Shown: positions 1 through 9,142, counted from the stretch's first letter. The stretch: 64,000 bases of DNA from an uncultured Collinsella sp. (GCA_900545615.1 UQZM01000005.1:4364-68363); one strand, 5' to 3'. Notes: a model not told the origin generated them from the sequence alone. A program made the numbers and translations.

Positions 1-621
1 AATCCCGAACGGTGGCACGGAAGCAACCCACGCGGGCTGTGCCAGTGGTTCATCGACAAGAACGAACGCTTCGCCGCCGTGGAAAGAGCCCAAAGGAAGG
101 CCCGAATCCTGAAGGAAAACCGAAGCCTCTACGCATCTATCGAAGATGTACCGGACTCCCTTGACCGCTCGGAGATGCAGAGAGCGGTCCAGGTTCTGAA
201 GCGTTCTCGGGACGAGTTCTACCATCGCTGCGGTAAGTCTGAGAAGGCACCGGCATCCTGCGTAGTCACCGTCATCATCGGAAAGGTATCCGATCACCTG
301 CCCAACAACACAAAGGCGATCGAATTCCTGGAAAGCTTCATCCAATGCGCGAGATCACTCGCAGCAGCACGGAGCCTACCTAATCCGGTTTACGATGAGG
401 ATCTGCTCCAAGAATGGGATGACGAGAGTTTCGCGCTCCTTACATTATGGGTAGAGGAAATCGATCGAAGCCTCGGCAACCTGCGCTGCGGAGCGCGGGC
501 GAAGGGCGGCGCTGCAGCCGAAGCCATCTTCGGGAGCAAGATTGGAAAAAGAGCAATGCCCGTTACAGCGGCAGCCGTCGTTCCTAGCGTCGTCACTCCC
601 TTGAAGCCATGGTCGATGTAG
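1..621 (+). CDS. CBASS cyclic-oligonucleotide synthase (CD-NTase), C-terminal part
   Basis: The frame is open from the first base of the window, so the start and the nucleotidyltransferase active site lie outside. The first residues, containing SNPRGLCQWFIDKN, match the conserved 'NPRGYxxWF' stretch that follows the catalytic core in SMODS/CD-NTase enzymes. A later block with LKRSRDEFYH, a VTVIIGK strand and LPNPVYDEDLLQEW is also typical of the family's C-terminal helical domain. These enzymes make a cyclic di- or trinucleotide on phage infection and activate a downstream effector. The gene overlaps the next one, an E2-like protein, by 13 bases, which supports a CBASS operon. No effector is visible downstream, where IS debris follows, so it should lie upstream of this window. 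Family assignment is good; product nucleotide is unknown. Confidence 0.75.
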   Translation, partial: NPERWHGSNPRGLCQWFIDKNERFAAVERAQRKARILKENRSLYASIEDVPDSLDRSEMQRAVQVLKRSRDEFYHRCGKSEKAPASCVVTVIIGKVSDHLPNNTKAIEFLESFIQCARSLAAARSLPNPVYDEDLLQEWDDESFALLTLWVEEIDRSLGNLRCGARAKGGAAAEAIFGSKIGKRAMPVTAAAVVPSVVTPLKPWSM

Positions 622-1358
622 CGATGACCAGCCCCGAAAGGGCTATCGAGGAGCTGCTGAAAGTGCGCACTGGATTTAAGCGCGAAGCTGGACAGCAGGG
701 AAAGGTCATCCTCACTGGACCATACTCTCTTGACGCGACCTACAATGGCGTTCGCTTGGCGGAGGATTTCGACCTTCAACTGGTTGTCCCAGGCGACTAC
801 CCTGCAAGCCTCCCAACGGTCAGGGAGACATCCGGCGTCATCGATCCCGGGTACGAGCATCTCTACCTTAACGGGACCTTCTGTCTAGGGGTTCGGGGTG
901 AGTTACTCCTGGCCCAACTTGAAAACCCGTCCCTTGTAGCGCTTCTCGATGGGCCGATCCGAAGCTACCTGTACTCTTATCTCTTCCGAAAAAGATACGG
1001 AAACTACCCTTTCGGAGACAGAGCTCATGGAGTCCGGGGGATCCTTCGTTACTACGAGGAGCTTTTCGGGGAAGCGGATTTTCCAACGATCATGAAGCTG
1101 CTTGGGGCCGTCTGTTTCGAAAACTACCGCGGACACCTCCCCTGCCCGTGCGGATCGGGACTTATCGCTAGAAAATGCCATGGAGAAACCATCCTCAAGC
1201 TCAAGAAGAGCGGAGCGACGGAGGCCTTCTCTTCCGACTTTACAACAATCGCGTGTGAGCTGACCTATCTGCAGCAATCGGCTGTAAAAAGGGAGCAAGC
1301 ACTTCGTCAAACCCTTATAAGCCTCCCTGGAAAGTACCGCGCGTCGAATATTGATTAA
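609..1358 (+). CDS. E2-like CBASS accessory protein with C-terminal SEC-C zinc motif
   Basis: The N-terminal two thirds look like a ubiquitin-conjugating E2 fold: a beta-rich start, a YPASLPTVRET segment in the position of the E2 'YP..PP' turn, and HLYLNGTFCLGV, in which His84, Asn88 and Cys92 occupy the places expected around an E2 catalytic cysteine. Near residues 179-191 is CPCGSGLIARKCH, a SEC-C type zinc-binding motif. In type II CBASS, E1/E2 or E2-only proteins conjugate the cyclase C-terminus and so prime it. Here only an E2-like protein is present, as in short type II operons. The ATG at 609 overlaps the cyclase stop; an alternative ATG lies at 624. No strong ribosome site is seen before either, so translational coupling is likely. 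The SEC-C tail is less usual. Confidence 0.68.
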   Translation: MVDVAMTSPERAIEELLKVRTGFKREAGQQGKVILTGPYSLDATYNGVRLAEDFDLQLVVPGDYPASLPTVRETSGVIDPGYEHLYLNGTFCLGVRGELLLAQLENPSLVALLDGPIRSYLYSYLFRKRYGNYPFGDRAHGVRGILRYYEELFGEADFPTIMKLLGAVCFENYRGHLPCPCGSGLIARKCHGETILKLKKSGATEAFSSDFTTIACELTYLQQSAVKREQALRQTLISLPGKYRASNID

Positions 1359-1375
1359 ACAACCGGATTCCCTGT

Positions 1376-1811
1376 CCGCCGTCCCGGTGCGCGAGCTATA
1401 CCATCTTGCATGCGACGAGATAGCGGGCTTTTGCCTGAAGGCATCCGCCTTACTCAAGGAAGCGGAGGCAGATGCCTTGGCCTACCTCAACTTCTCCCAT
1501 GCGCATCGCAAGCGCCTGTGCACCAACAACGTGCAGGTGCGCGCCAGCCGAAGACTCGAGCGTCGATCCCGCGTGGCGCAGGTGTTCCCATCGAGGAGGT
1601 CCCCCATCCGCATGCTCGGGGCCGTGTTTGCCGAGATGGATGAGGGCTGGGCATCGAGGCACAGGTTCACCGAGGATTCGATCGTGAAGGCATATGGGAA
1701 GAACGCGGGCGTTCCGGCGGGTTCCTGCACGGGGGGGACGCCAAGGAGCATGCCAAACGCATTATCGAGCTCGTGGTGGAGGATAATCCGACAGGAAGGA
1801 AGGCGGCATGA
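1376..1811 (+). pseudogene. IS256-family transposase remnant (C-terminal part, frameshifted)
   Basis: From about 1480 the reading frame gives the IS256/Mutator transposase signature HRKRLCTNNVQVRA, then RRSRVAQVFPSRRSPIRML and GAVFAEMDEGWASR. At a run of seven G (1731-1737) the frame breaks. The shifted frame continues as DAKEHAKRIIEL and ends PTGRKAA with a stop at 1809-1811. The part before about 1470 is hard to align. The N-terminal two thirds, including the first catalytic acidic residues, are missing. This is dead debris lying directly behind the CBASS E2 gene, and it may mark the right boundary of that operon. Confidence 0.8.
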
Positions 1812-1823
1812 TGTTGGGACAGG

Positions 1824-1864
1824 ATGACGATTGGATTCTAGGCGATAGCACCAACAATCGGGAC
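1824..1864 (+). repeat. IS256-family right end (terminal repeat copy 1)
   Basis: This 41-base stretch follows the transposase stop and recurs at 15113-15153 in the same orientation with three mismatches. The shared end reads CACCAACAATCGGGAC. Its position just behind a transposase C-terminus suggests the IS terminal sequence. The left end was not found. Confidence 0.6.
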
Positions 1865-1879
1865 GCTGCCCAACCGATG

Positions 1880-2310
1880 GTTGCCTTTCGGGAAGTGTCG
1901 AGAAAGATGGTGTAAATCGCGATCCGAAGCGAGTCGGCCCGGCGTTCTAGAATCCGGAATACGGTTGAAATCCCATGCCGCCTCGACCCTGCCCACAAGC
2001 TCGACGCCGGACTCGAGCATCTTTCCGGCCTCCGCCTCGAGCCGCGCCCAATCGACGGGACCGTCGATTCCCCGGGTGCGTCCGTCGTCGCAGGGCTCGT
2101 CCGTCCTCGCCTCCGTGAAGTACTTGGACTCCTGCCATATCTCGTCCTGTCCGCACATGACCGCGCTTGCGAGACGCACCGGCGAGCCCGTGGAGGGAAG
2201 CACCGGCACGACGCGCGACCTGTGCTTGTTCTCTCAGTTTGTCCCCTCCTGCGCGTAGTTGGTGCGCAGGCGCTTCCAGTGGGTCGGCAGAAAGTTGTTA
2301 CCGTCAATGG
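1880..2310 (-). pseudogene. Second IS256-family transposase remnant, inverted, with in-frame stop
   Basis: Read on the minus strand from about 2310, the frame gives FLPTHWKRLRTNYAQEGTN, then a TGA stop, then ENKHRSRVVPVLPSTGSPV, AVMCGQDEIWQESKYF and a helical tail DGPVDWARLEAEAGKML. This corresponds to the C-terminal region of a coriobacterial IS256-type transposase of a different subtype from the neighbouring plus-strand remnant. The in-frame stop near 2234 and the absence of an N-terminus show it is inactive. The two remnants face each other. Confidence 0.7.
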
Positions 2311-2431
2311 GAAATCGGTCAATTGGGGCTAGATGGATAAATCAGGCAGGGCCATTGCAGCACTACGTGCCGAAAACTCGGCCAGCGACGAGAAGTTTGT
2401 GAAACGTTTTGTGAAGCGTGGCAGGACGAAG

Positions 2432-4669
2432 CTACCTCTCGGCAAAGGTACCCCAACCGCCGGCAGGAACGTCGACACAGCTTTCGAGGTAACTCTTCAT
2501 GATGTCTTCCAATGTGGGCACGCGTCCTTCGGCCAATATGCCCAAGGCATCCAGCACATCGAATACGGCGGCTGCGTCATCGACCCCGAGGAGGTCTTCG
2601 TTGCACAGGTCCAACCTCGCACCAAGCACAGTATACCCGTGCTGCACAGCGACCCTCGCAAGGGTATCGTCATCGGCAACCAGCGGGTGCCTTTGGATCT
2701 CGACAACCAGCCCATACTCTTCGCCGGGCTTTCTGGAATCAAGATCGAACGCGAGCCCGATCTCTTGGACGACGAGCCACGTTTCGGCATATAGCTTCCC
2801 TTCCTCGTCCAAGAATAGCCTCGTCATGGCGGGCACGACATCCCCATACCCAAGAAACTTCCCGCAAAGAAGCGTTTTCGACAGGGAAGAAACCTTCGGA
2901 TAGCGAGACAGCCACGCCCTGCCCTCTCGAGTTTTAAGCAAGGGGCAAACCTCTTCGGGATTTCCAAGCATTTCCGTAAGCATGTAGAACCTGGCACAGA
3001 AGGCGGCGGCGGTAATGTTAATCCGAATGCCGGGCGCGTAATGGCTCATCGGAGTCTCGAAGCCGGAGGCCCTTTCATACGCGCCTCTGCACTCGGCACG
3101 CATACCAAGCAAGGCGTAGCACAGGCTCATCTCGAGATAGGGATATCCGAGGGACGGTTGCTTGTTGAGCGTAGCGAGGCGCTCTTCGGCAATCGAGAGC
3201 TGCATTTTTGCCACCTCGGGTTTGTCGTACAGTGTCAGCCGGGCAAGCTGCCATCGACACTCGAGCGCCGCCATAACCTGCAAGCTTCCCTCAAGGAGGC
3301 CTATAGCCTCATCAGTGTACGACACGGCGCGCTCAACGTTCTCTCCCACCATTAAGGCTAGGGCAGCGCGTTCTCGCAGCACTTGGGAGCGCCGCAGAAT
3401 CGCCTCGGGAGGAAGGCCATCCTCCATCACATCCAAATCATGCTCCGCGTCCCCATCCTTGAAATACCGCATTACGCTCTCAGCCAAAGTATTTAGGGAG
3501 CGGTCATCCACCGCCAAGCCCGAAAGCATCGCCCTCAGGTTCATATGGGCATAGTAACGTGCATCGGGGTCGCTCACGCACAAAAACCGATCGCATCCTT
3601 CGAAGAAATTGAGCACGGGGGCGGGGTCGAGCCCGTCGGCCCACGCGATTCTTCCCAAGCTCGCCATAGCGACGACGCGCTGTTGCTCGGAAAGGGAGGC
3701 ATTGCTGAGGGTGCTTTCGACCTCGGCCAAATACAACTTGTTCCTGTCCTCGATGCTTGCCCCTATCTGCCTCATGAAAAGAAGCCGCAGATTGAAGAGC
3801 TGCCCAAAATCGTTGGGGCCAATCGGCGCAAGCGCCTTTTCGCATTCCTCAATCAACCCCCACCCTTCTTCAATGCCGCCATCAGGCAAGCCGATTTTCG
3901 TTTTATTCAATGTTGCATTCTCAAACAGAAGCAAGAGGAACGACTTATTCCGAACGCCCAGACGCTTGGCTTCACGATACGTCTTCTTGAACTCGTCGTC
4001 GGCGACTTTGAACTGACCGTTCACGATATAGCCAACCGCGCGGTTGTGCCAAAGCTGGACTTTGATGAAAGGGTCTGTCTTGTCGGATATCTCGGCCAAG
4101 GCGCTTTCGAGTTCCGCTTGCGACCCAGCACGATCGCAAGCGGAGTTCGCGATAATATGGAGGGCGAAATGCCTGAAAGCCGGTTCTAAGTTTTCGTCCT
4201 CAAGCATCCTTTTTGCAACGCCGGTGTTTCCCAAGTAGATGTTGCAGAAAATCCTGTCCTTGTCGAGGCAGGCGAGCTGCCTTCTGGACAGTCGATCACG
4301 GTCAACCGAGTTCATCAGCCTGAAGGCAGCTACGTAGTCGCAATCGGGAAGAGAGGGATCAGCCTTGCCCACTATGTCATCTAGCCGCTGCGCACACCAA
4401 AAATAGTTGGCGGGAAGAGCGAGCAGACACACCGCGAGAAAAACCGATGCCACACCCGTCAACCATAAAAGGCTAAGCCTAACCGATGCAAACAATGCGA
4501 CGAACGCCAGTGCCACAACAAAGATATCAGCCTTGTAAAACCGCGCCAAAGCCTGCTTACACAACCACAGCAACGCCGGCGCGACGACAATCGAAACCGC
4601 CAGGATAGAAAGGGCCGGGTCAGGCCCCGTGATGATATCAATCGCAGCAAGGATATCTTGGAACCCCAT
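2432..4669 (-). CDS. Membrane-anchored TPR-like protein of unknown function
   Basis: A 745-residue protein. Three hydrophobic stretches lie in the first 100 or so residues (around ALSILAVSIVVAPALLWL, FVVALAFVALFASV and SVFLAVCLLALPANYF). The remainder is almost entirely helical, with repeated amphipathic pairs resembling degenerate TPR repeats, for example ALHIIANSACDRAGSQAELE, LWHNRAVGYIVNGQFKVA and YLEMSLCYALLGMRAECRGA. No catalytic motif was recognised. The layout suggests a membrane-tethered scaffold facing the cytoplasm. It stands alone on the minus strand between IS remnants, in a region of defence genes, so a role as sensor or partner in immunity is possible but is only inference from context. 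The start codon at 4669 is an ATG preceded by GGAGGATT. Confidence 0.6.
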   Translation of the reverse strand: MGFQDILAAIDIITGPDPALSILAVSIVVAPALLWLCKQALARFYKADIFVVALAFVALFASVRLSLLWLTGVASVFLAVCLLALPANYFWCAQRLDDIVGKADPSLPDCDYVAAFRLMNSVDRDRLSRRQLACLDKDRIFCNIYLGNTGVAKRMLEDENLEPAFRHFALHIIANSACDRAGSQAELESALAEISDKTDPFIKVQLWHNRAVGYIVNGQFKVADDEFKKTYREAKRLGVRNKSFLLLLFENATLNKTKIGLPDGGIEEGWGLIEECEKALAPIGPNDFGQLFNLRLLFMRQIGASIEDRNKLYLAEVESTLSNASLSEQQRVVAMASLGRIAWADGLDPAPVLNFFEGCDRFLCVSDPDARYYAHMNLRAMLSGLAVDDRSLNTLAESVMRYFKDGDAEHDLDVMEDGLPPEAILRRSQVLRERAALALMVGENVERAVSYTDEAIGLLEGSLQVMAALECRWQLARLTLYDKPEVAKMQLSIAEERLATLNKQPSLGYPYLEMSLCYALLGMRAECRGAYERASGFETPMSHYAPGIRINITAAAFCARFYMLTEMLGNPEEVCPLLKTREGRAWLSRYPKVSSLSKTLLCGKFLGYGDVVPAMTRLFLDEEGKLYAETWLVVQEIGLAFDLDSRKPGEEYGLVVEIQRHPLVADDDTLARVAVQHGYTVLGARLDLCNEDLLGVDDAAAVFDVLDALGILAEGRVPTLEDIMKSYLESCVDVPAGGWGTFAER

Positions 4670-4879
4670 AATCCTCCGCTAGACTCGAGTCCAATACTCG
4701 TTTGCTATTGTAGCTTGCATTCTATAGTGATCTTCCTTCATGTAGTTTCAAATAGAACACATGTTTTGGAAATTGTTTTTGCAATGACTGGGATATCCGC
4801 AACCCGCCGCCAGCATAAAACGCGCATTGTGAGAATTACCTGATCAGCCAGTTTGCAAATACTACCAGCGGACTGCATA
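4670..4879. other. Intergenic region upstream of the TPR gene
   Basis: AT-rich stretch that must hold the promoter of the minus-strand TPR gene. No clear -35/-10 pair, repeat or RNA gene was seen. Together with the IS fragment and small ORF that follow, it separates two minus-strand genes by about 700 bases. Confidence 0.4.
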
Positions 4880-5020
4880 TGCCAGCTCGATTGCGAGCTA
4901 CGAGGGCTTCGCGGCGTGCGCATGTTCACCGGCGACAAGGCCGTCGGCATGGTCGGCTCGCTCGCCGAGATGTTCCCTGGGGCCAAGTGCCGGCGCTGTG
5001 CAGCGCACTTCATCCGCATA
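4880..5020 (+). pseudogene. IS256-family transposase internal fragment
   Basis: The plus-strand frame gives LRGLRGVRMFTGDKAVGM followed by VGSLAEMFPGAKCRRCAAHF. This is the middle block of IS256-type transposases, containing the 'TGDKA.G' catalytic-region motif and the 'RC..HF' motif. Neither end of the gene is present. It is probably another piece broken out of the same IS population as the remnants at 1.4-2.3 kb and 15 kb. Confidence 0.75.
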
Positions 5021-5168
5021 CAGTGGTCTACTGCCCCTGCGCCCTGTACATAGCCTCGGTTGTCTCGTGGGCGCCGGCCGCCGTCAGGGTGGCGCCGTGC
5101 TCATGGCACGCCGTCCAGACGGGCTCGCCCCCGAAAAGCCGTACGAAGGCGAAAAGTAAGGCGAGAAA

Positions 5169-5279
5169 ATGGCCTTCCTGTTGCACCTGATTGGAATGGG
5201 TATGGGGCTGTGCACGCTCGTCGCCTACGCCTGCATCAAGGTAGGGGCTGAAAGCGAAGCGGTTGACGACGCGAGCTGA
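5169..5279 (+). CDS. Very small hydrophobic ORF (36 aa), doubtful
   Basis: ATG at 5169 opens a 36-residue frame whose first two thirds are hydrophobic, including FLLHLIGMGMGLCTLVAYAC, and which ends in an acidic tail. A weak purine-rich GGCGAGAAA precedes the start. It could be a small membrane peptide or the decayed end of a mobile-element gene, since it lies just behind a transposase fragment. No family was recognised. Confidence 0.25.
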   Translation: MAFLLHLIGMGMGLCTLVAYACIKVGAESEAVDDAS

Positions 5280-5381
5280 TTAGTGATCGTCAAACTGTTC
5301 GGAACCGAACGAAAATAGAGAGGCCCTTTGCAAAAAGGACCTCTCTGCTGATGGCATTCTAGAGAACAGCCCTGGATTGCC

Positions 5382-7081
5382 CTAAGGCAACAGTAGTGAA
5401 ATCTTTTCCTTGACCTTACTTGCCATGGCGTAAGACTTAGCAGCTTTGGATGTTCCGCCAAGGGCCAGATAAACATCCATCACCATGTCCGCAACAGTTT
5501 GAATAATTTCATCTGAAAGCTTGTCAAGGTCGAGATTCTCTATGTCACCAAATGTCAGGCTATCTTTATTGGACAACATGGAAGCAACGCCCATTATCAC
5601 GTAAAATCTTATGTCGCTTATTTGGGAACCCTCTAAGTCTCTCTTAATTTGTGGAAACTTCAGGCAAACCTGTTTTCCGAGACTAGCGGCTCTGTAGTAA
5701 GCCTCAAGGTTGCCATCCTGCCCAAATATTTTCTTATATTGAACTTCGTCAGACAAAAGTGTCGACGGTCTTGCCCTTGCCTGATCCGGCCTGCCGAGAA
5801 GTATCGACATCATGCATTGCGCAAGAAAGGAGAGGGTTACGATCTCTTCTCTCTTCCTCCCCTGGTTTTTGTAATAGTTCTTCCGCCTTTCGTAATACAG
5901 TCCATTTCTTTTCATGTAGAGTTCTATCTGGATATGGATTTGGTCAGTAGCGCGAAGCGATGTCTTTTTCACCTGAGTTTGGTTGTTCGTCGCCAGTATC
6001 ACTCTGTTTCTGGTCTCATCGCTTCCCGGCACAAGGATTTTTACCATCACATTTCTGGAATCTTCGGCGTCTTCTGTGCGAGACTCCATAAATTTATATA
6101 TTTCATACGACGTTTGAAGTCCATTAACGATGCGAGGCTCTTCCATTTTCACTTCTGCTCCTGCTATTTGGTAGGCTTCAGAAGCCAGTATCGTTACCCC
6201 GTTGTTGAGCCACCAGAAATCGTCTTCGCTAGGATGCTCCAACGTTTCCCTGATTCCTTTGTTGACTGAAACATTTCCCTCGTAATCTCTGACGTTCGCC
6301 TCAAAAAGATAGCTACGGAGCTGTCCTTGGTCGTCAGTGAGGAAGCGGTAGTAATCCGACAAAGACACCAGGCCAAAGACATCCGTTCTCTGAGGAACTG
6401 ATGCATAGGACCCCGAAAAACGCATAACAAGCCCACTCTCTGCGGGAGGCGACCAGATGCGCATCAATTCGTCTGCTCCAACTAAAACACACGAAGAACT
6501 AAATCGGCTTCGCCGACGATTTCGTCAATGGCAGCGGGAAGCTGCTCTTTCTGAATCTTAACGCCGTCCGATGGTGAATCCGCATTCGCGATGTACACGA
6601 ACTTCATTCGGATTTCGTTTCCGGCCATCGCCGCCGCTTGAATCGCATCTCTTATTCTTCCAAAAGTATCGATAACGCGATCAGAATATTTATCGTCGAA
6701 ATCATTTAAGTTTTTATCGAATGTCAGAAGGTCATTGCAGGTGTCCTTCCACTTCAAGAACGCGTCTTCTTTGAATGATTTTGAAACCTTAGTCTGAAGA
6801 ATAACAATTTCAACCCTTGATCCACGATTGATGTAGTTTTGAATCTGGACATCCTCACTCAAGAAATAATTGTTGGCGAAGATGTAAATAGCATCGCAGC
6901 CCCCGTCTCGCGACCCTCCAATGAGCCCTTCCGCTATCTCATCGTCGTCAAGGTCGTATGGAGCCATGTATCGAGAAGAAGCCAACAGTTCAAAGTAGTC
7001 CCCTTTAGAACTATATTCAGTCTGCTTAGAGAATTCGTCCGAAATGAATCCGTCTATCAGAATCTGGCTGTTGGTTGGCAT
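5382..7081 (-). pseudogene. AIPR-family abortive-infection protein, split by a frameshift
   Basis: Two adjacent minus-strand frames form one gene. The first (7081-6482) begins after a good site (AGGAGGAAGA) and contains an endonuclease-like segment, DGGCDAIYIFAN followed by VEIVILQTKV, resembling a PD-(D/E)XK core. The second (to 5382) contains the AIPR hallmarks WWLNNGVTILA, EPRIVNGLQTSYEIYKF and VILATNNQTQVKKTSLRA. At a run of four T on the coding strand (around 6490) the first frame meets TAG. Adding one T would read V-F-L-V-G-A-D-E-L and join the halves into a protein of about 560 residues, normal for AIPR. A -1 ribosomal slip would have the same effect, but no classical slippery heptamer is present. 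AIPR proteins cause abortive infection or act with restriction systems. This copy is probably inactive or phase-off. Confidence 0.75.
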
Positions 7082-7265
7082 TCTTCCTCCTAAAGATGAA
7101 TAAGCTAATGAAATGATACGACTTTTATGATTTTAGTGTAAGCACCAAAACAACCGCGTCTTAACAGCCTGATAAGCTTTGGGCAAAATCGTCGCAACAC
7201 TTTATTCAGCATGGGCTGCGGTGACGCAGGCAAACATAGAACGCAGGAACATGTGGGCAGATCGT

Positions 7266-7324
7266 GAGTAACCGTCTTTCTCCGTACCGCCCGCTACAGG
7301 CGGTACGGAGAAAGACGGTTACTC
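7266..7324. repeat. Perfect 26-bp inverted repeat with 7-base spacer
   Basis: Left arm 7266-7291 begins GAGTAACCGTCTTTC; right arm 7299-7324 is its exact reverse complement; the spacer is CGCTACA. No T-run follows on either strand, so it is not an ordinary terminator. The right arm runs straight into the hsdS remnant reading frame. It could be a recombination site for DNA inversion of specificity gene segments, or a very stable RNA hairpin. Confidence 0.85.
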
Positions 7325-7919
7325 GATAGGTATCTATCGGAATGCGACGCTGCTATATCACTGCATAAACTGGTCGACTTTGGGAACGGTTACGCTTTCA
7401 ATAGCGGCACTTATTCAGATGACGGCAACTATAAAGTTCAGACAATCATGAACGTGCGGGACGGCAACGTTGACTGTTCTGACGCCAATCGTATCGTGAA
7501 CATTCCTGGCCGCATAAAATCGTATTGCAGACTCATGCTAGGAGATATCGTGCTTTCGCTCATGGGCAGTGTTGGTAGGGTCGGAATTGTTGCGGAACCT
7601 GACTGTTTACTTAATCATCGAGTTGCCGTGCTCGTTTCTGTCAGGAAAGACACGCTGACAGGATTTTTTTCTGGTTCTGGCAAACTGCCTTTAAGGAACA
7701 TATGATTGGCATTGCACAGGGAACTGCCCAGTCTAACCTGAGCGCCTTGAAAAACTACAGTTGGAGATACCCCATAATTCCGGTGCCATTTCGGCACTTT
7801 GCGAGAACTTGATGCCTCTGTTCGATACCATTCTCGACAACAGGATTGAAATGCAAGCACTTTCCTCGCTTAGAGACGCTCTCCTGTCGATGCTAATGAG
7901 CGGGGAAAATCGCGATTGA
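7299..7919 (+). pseudogene. hsdS: Type I restriction specificity subunit HsdS, decayed 3' half
   Basis: The opening frame reads a target-recognition domain start, LHKLVDFGNGYAFNSG, then DDGNYKVQTIMNVRDGN and GDIVLSLMGSVGRVGIV, all typical of HsdS. At seven T (7664-7670) the frame is lost. One added T restores FFWFWQTAFKEHMIGIAQGT and AQSNLSALKNY, the conserved end of a TRD. A second single-base loss near 7785 is needed to read ISALCENLMPLFDTILDNR and the coiled tail ending SMLMSGENRD. HsdS sets the DNA target of type I restriction-modification. No hsdM or hsdR is present here, so this is an orphan relic. Its 5' half stops at the perfect inverted repeat, suggesting loss through recombination there. 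Confidence 0.75.
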
Positions 7920-7939
7920 CGAGGTTGTACAATTTGAAC

Positions 7940-8605
7940 ATGGACAATAAGGGAACAACGACAAGTTACGAAGGCGTGCTGCCCTCCCATATGCCATTCG
8001 ATATCTGGGAGGTATACGCCCGTCTCGTGCTTCAATTCCTTGATGAAGCAACGTATAGAAACCTGTCGCATAGGGACAAACCCGACCTTTGGGATGAACT
8101 CCATGACCTGGGAGTCGAGGTAACCCAAGCAATATCTCAAGAAACCCAGGAGGCGGACGCTTTGTATGCGAAGCTCCGCGAAACGGATGACGCAAAGCTT
8201 AAGGAACGGCTGACGGAACGAATCGAGCAGGTTGGTGCTGAGGTGTTTGATTGGGGCCTCTTCGGTCCCAGCGGCAAAGATTCTTTAGGCCTGATTATAG
8301 AAGCTTACAAGGAAAAACTTGGTAAGCTAAACGGCGGCGGGTATAGGCCATTTGCGCACAATCACCTATTCATAAGGTCGGATGTGCTGGCCGATACGGT
8401 AATGCTCGAAGAGGCGCTTGCTGCCTTTCTTTCATTGAGTGTATATTCGGTCTCTTTCGAGCGCGTCATTGTCACGGTGCCAGGGCATAACTACGATTTC
8501 GATCTTGTATCTCAAATGTATAAAGCCATATCGTTCGGAAGTGATGATCAATTTAGGATCGCTGAACAAGCGAGGGCGCTTGTCTTAGGCGCGGAGATGA
8601 GTTAA
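7940..8605 (+). CDS. Hypothetical protein next to the hsdS relic
   Basis: A 221-residue soluble protein starting at ATG 7940, about 20 bases after the hsdS stop, so it may once have been the last gene of a restriction operon. An upstream TTG at 7916 is possible but less likely. The sequence is acidic and mostly helical, with a coiled-coil-like middle (QEADALYAKLRETDDAKLKE) and a mixed alpha/beta C-terminus (FERVIVTVPGHNYDFDL). No motif of a known family was recognised. Unlike its neighbours the frame is intact. A role as accessory or inhibitor protein of the lost restriction system is possible but unproven. Confidence 0.55.
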   Translation: MDNKGTTTSYEGVLPSHMPFDIWEVYARLVLQFLDEATYRNLSHRDKPDLWDELHDLGVEVTQAISQETQEADALYAKLRETDDAKLKERLTERIEQVGAEVFDWGLFGPSGKDSLGLIIEAYKEKLGKLNGGGYRPFAHNHLFIRSDVLADTVMLEEALAAFLSLSVYSVSFERVIVTVPGHNYDFDLVSQMYKAISFGSDDQFRIAEQARALVLGAEMS

Positions 8606-8685
8606 GCCACCAAATAATCATTTACCGGGACGTAGGCCTACGCTTCAGAATTGTTTCCATCGAACCAGGAGGAAAGGAGCCCCCG

Positions 8686-8901
8686 ATGGAAGCGCTGATC
8701 AATATGGTCCCAGCTCAGATGCAGCCGGTTCTAGACTATCTGCAGCTAAAGCAATTAAAAGCAGTGCTCGAAATCACTCTGCAAAGCCATGCCGAAAGCA
8801 GCGTGCCCAGCCGCTGTGACACTACGTCAAATTACTGGCTGGGATTCAACAGCTATCTAACGTTAAATCTCTGGTTTGGATCGGTGGCCAAATCGCTCTA
8901 A
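8686..8901 (+). CDS. Small hypothetical ORF (71 aa)
   Basis: The ATG at 8686 follows an excellent ribosome site (AGGAGGAAAGGAG), the strongest argument for expression. The N-terminal half is amphipathic (LINMVPAQMQPVLDYLQLKQ). The last codons and the stop run into an inverted repeat (8862-8915), so the 3' end may be fortuitous or regulated. No family recognised. Confidence 0.35.
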   Translation: MEALINMVPAQMQPVLDYLQLKQLKAVLEITLQSHAESSVPSRCDTTSNYWLGFNSYLTLNLWFGSVAKSL

Positions 8902-8915
8902 ACCAGAGATTTAAC
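8862..8915. repeat. Perfect 16-bp inverted repeat
   Basis: Arms 8862-8877 (GTTAAATCTCTGGTTT) and 8900-8915 are exact reverse complements with a 22-base spacer. A short T-run follows at 8926-8931, so it could act as a weak plus-strand terminator. The long loop and AT-rich arms also fit a recombinase or regulator site. The rest of 8916-9102 holds nothing recognisable. Confidence 0.6.
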
Positions 8916-9102
8916 AACTTCCAACCAGATTTTTTCATACTCCATAAAACTCCGCTAACCGAAAACGGTCGAAGTTACATTCAAACCATTTGGAGCAATT
9001 TGGATGTGTTCCGCTCTGTGTGCTGAAAACAATCTCGTATTCGGCAACGAGGAACGTTTCTGCCAGTTTTGGAACGCGATGTCCAGATGGATCTGCAAGC
9101 GG

Positions 9103-9142
9103 AATATAAAACAAGCGGCGCTACTATTAGTAGCGCCGCTTG
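9103..9142 (-). terminator. Rho-independent terminator of the 9.2-10.2 kb gene pair
   Basis: Arms 9112-9125 and 9129-9142 (CAAGCGGCGCTACT and its complement) with a 3-base loop form a 14-bp stem. On the minus strand it is followed by TTTTATATT. It lies 67 bases behind the stop at 9209. Confidence 0.8.

Noticed and set aside
6482..6500. Programmed -1 frameshift in the AIPR gene
   Set aside because: The bases around the shift (GTG TTT TAG) lack a standard X-XXY-YYZ slippery heptamer and no clear downstream pseudoknot was seen; a lost T is simpler.
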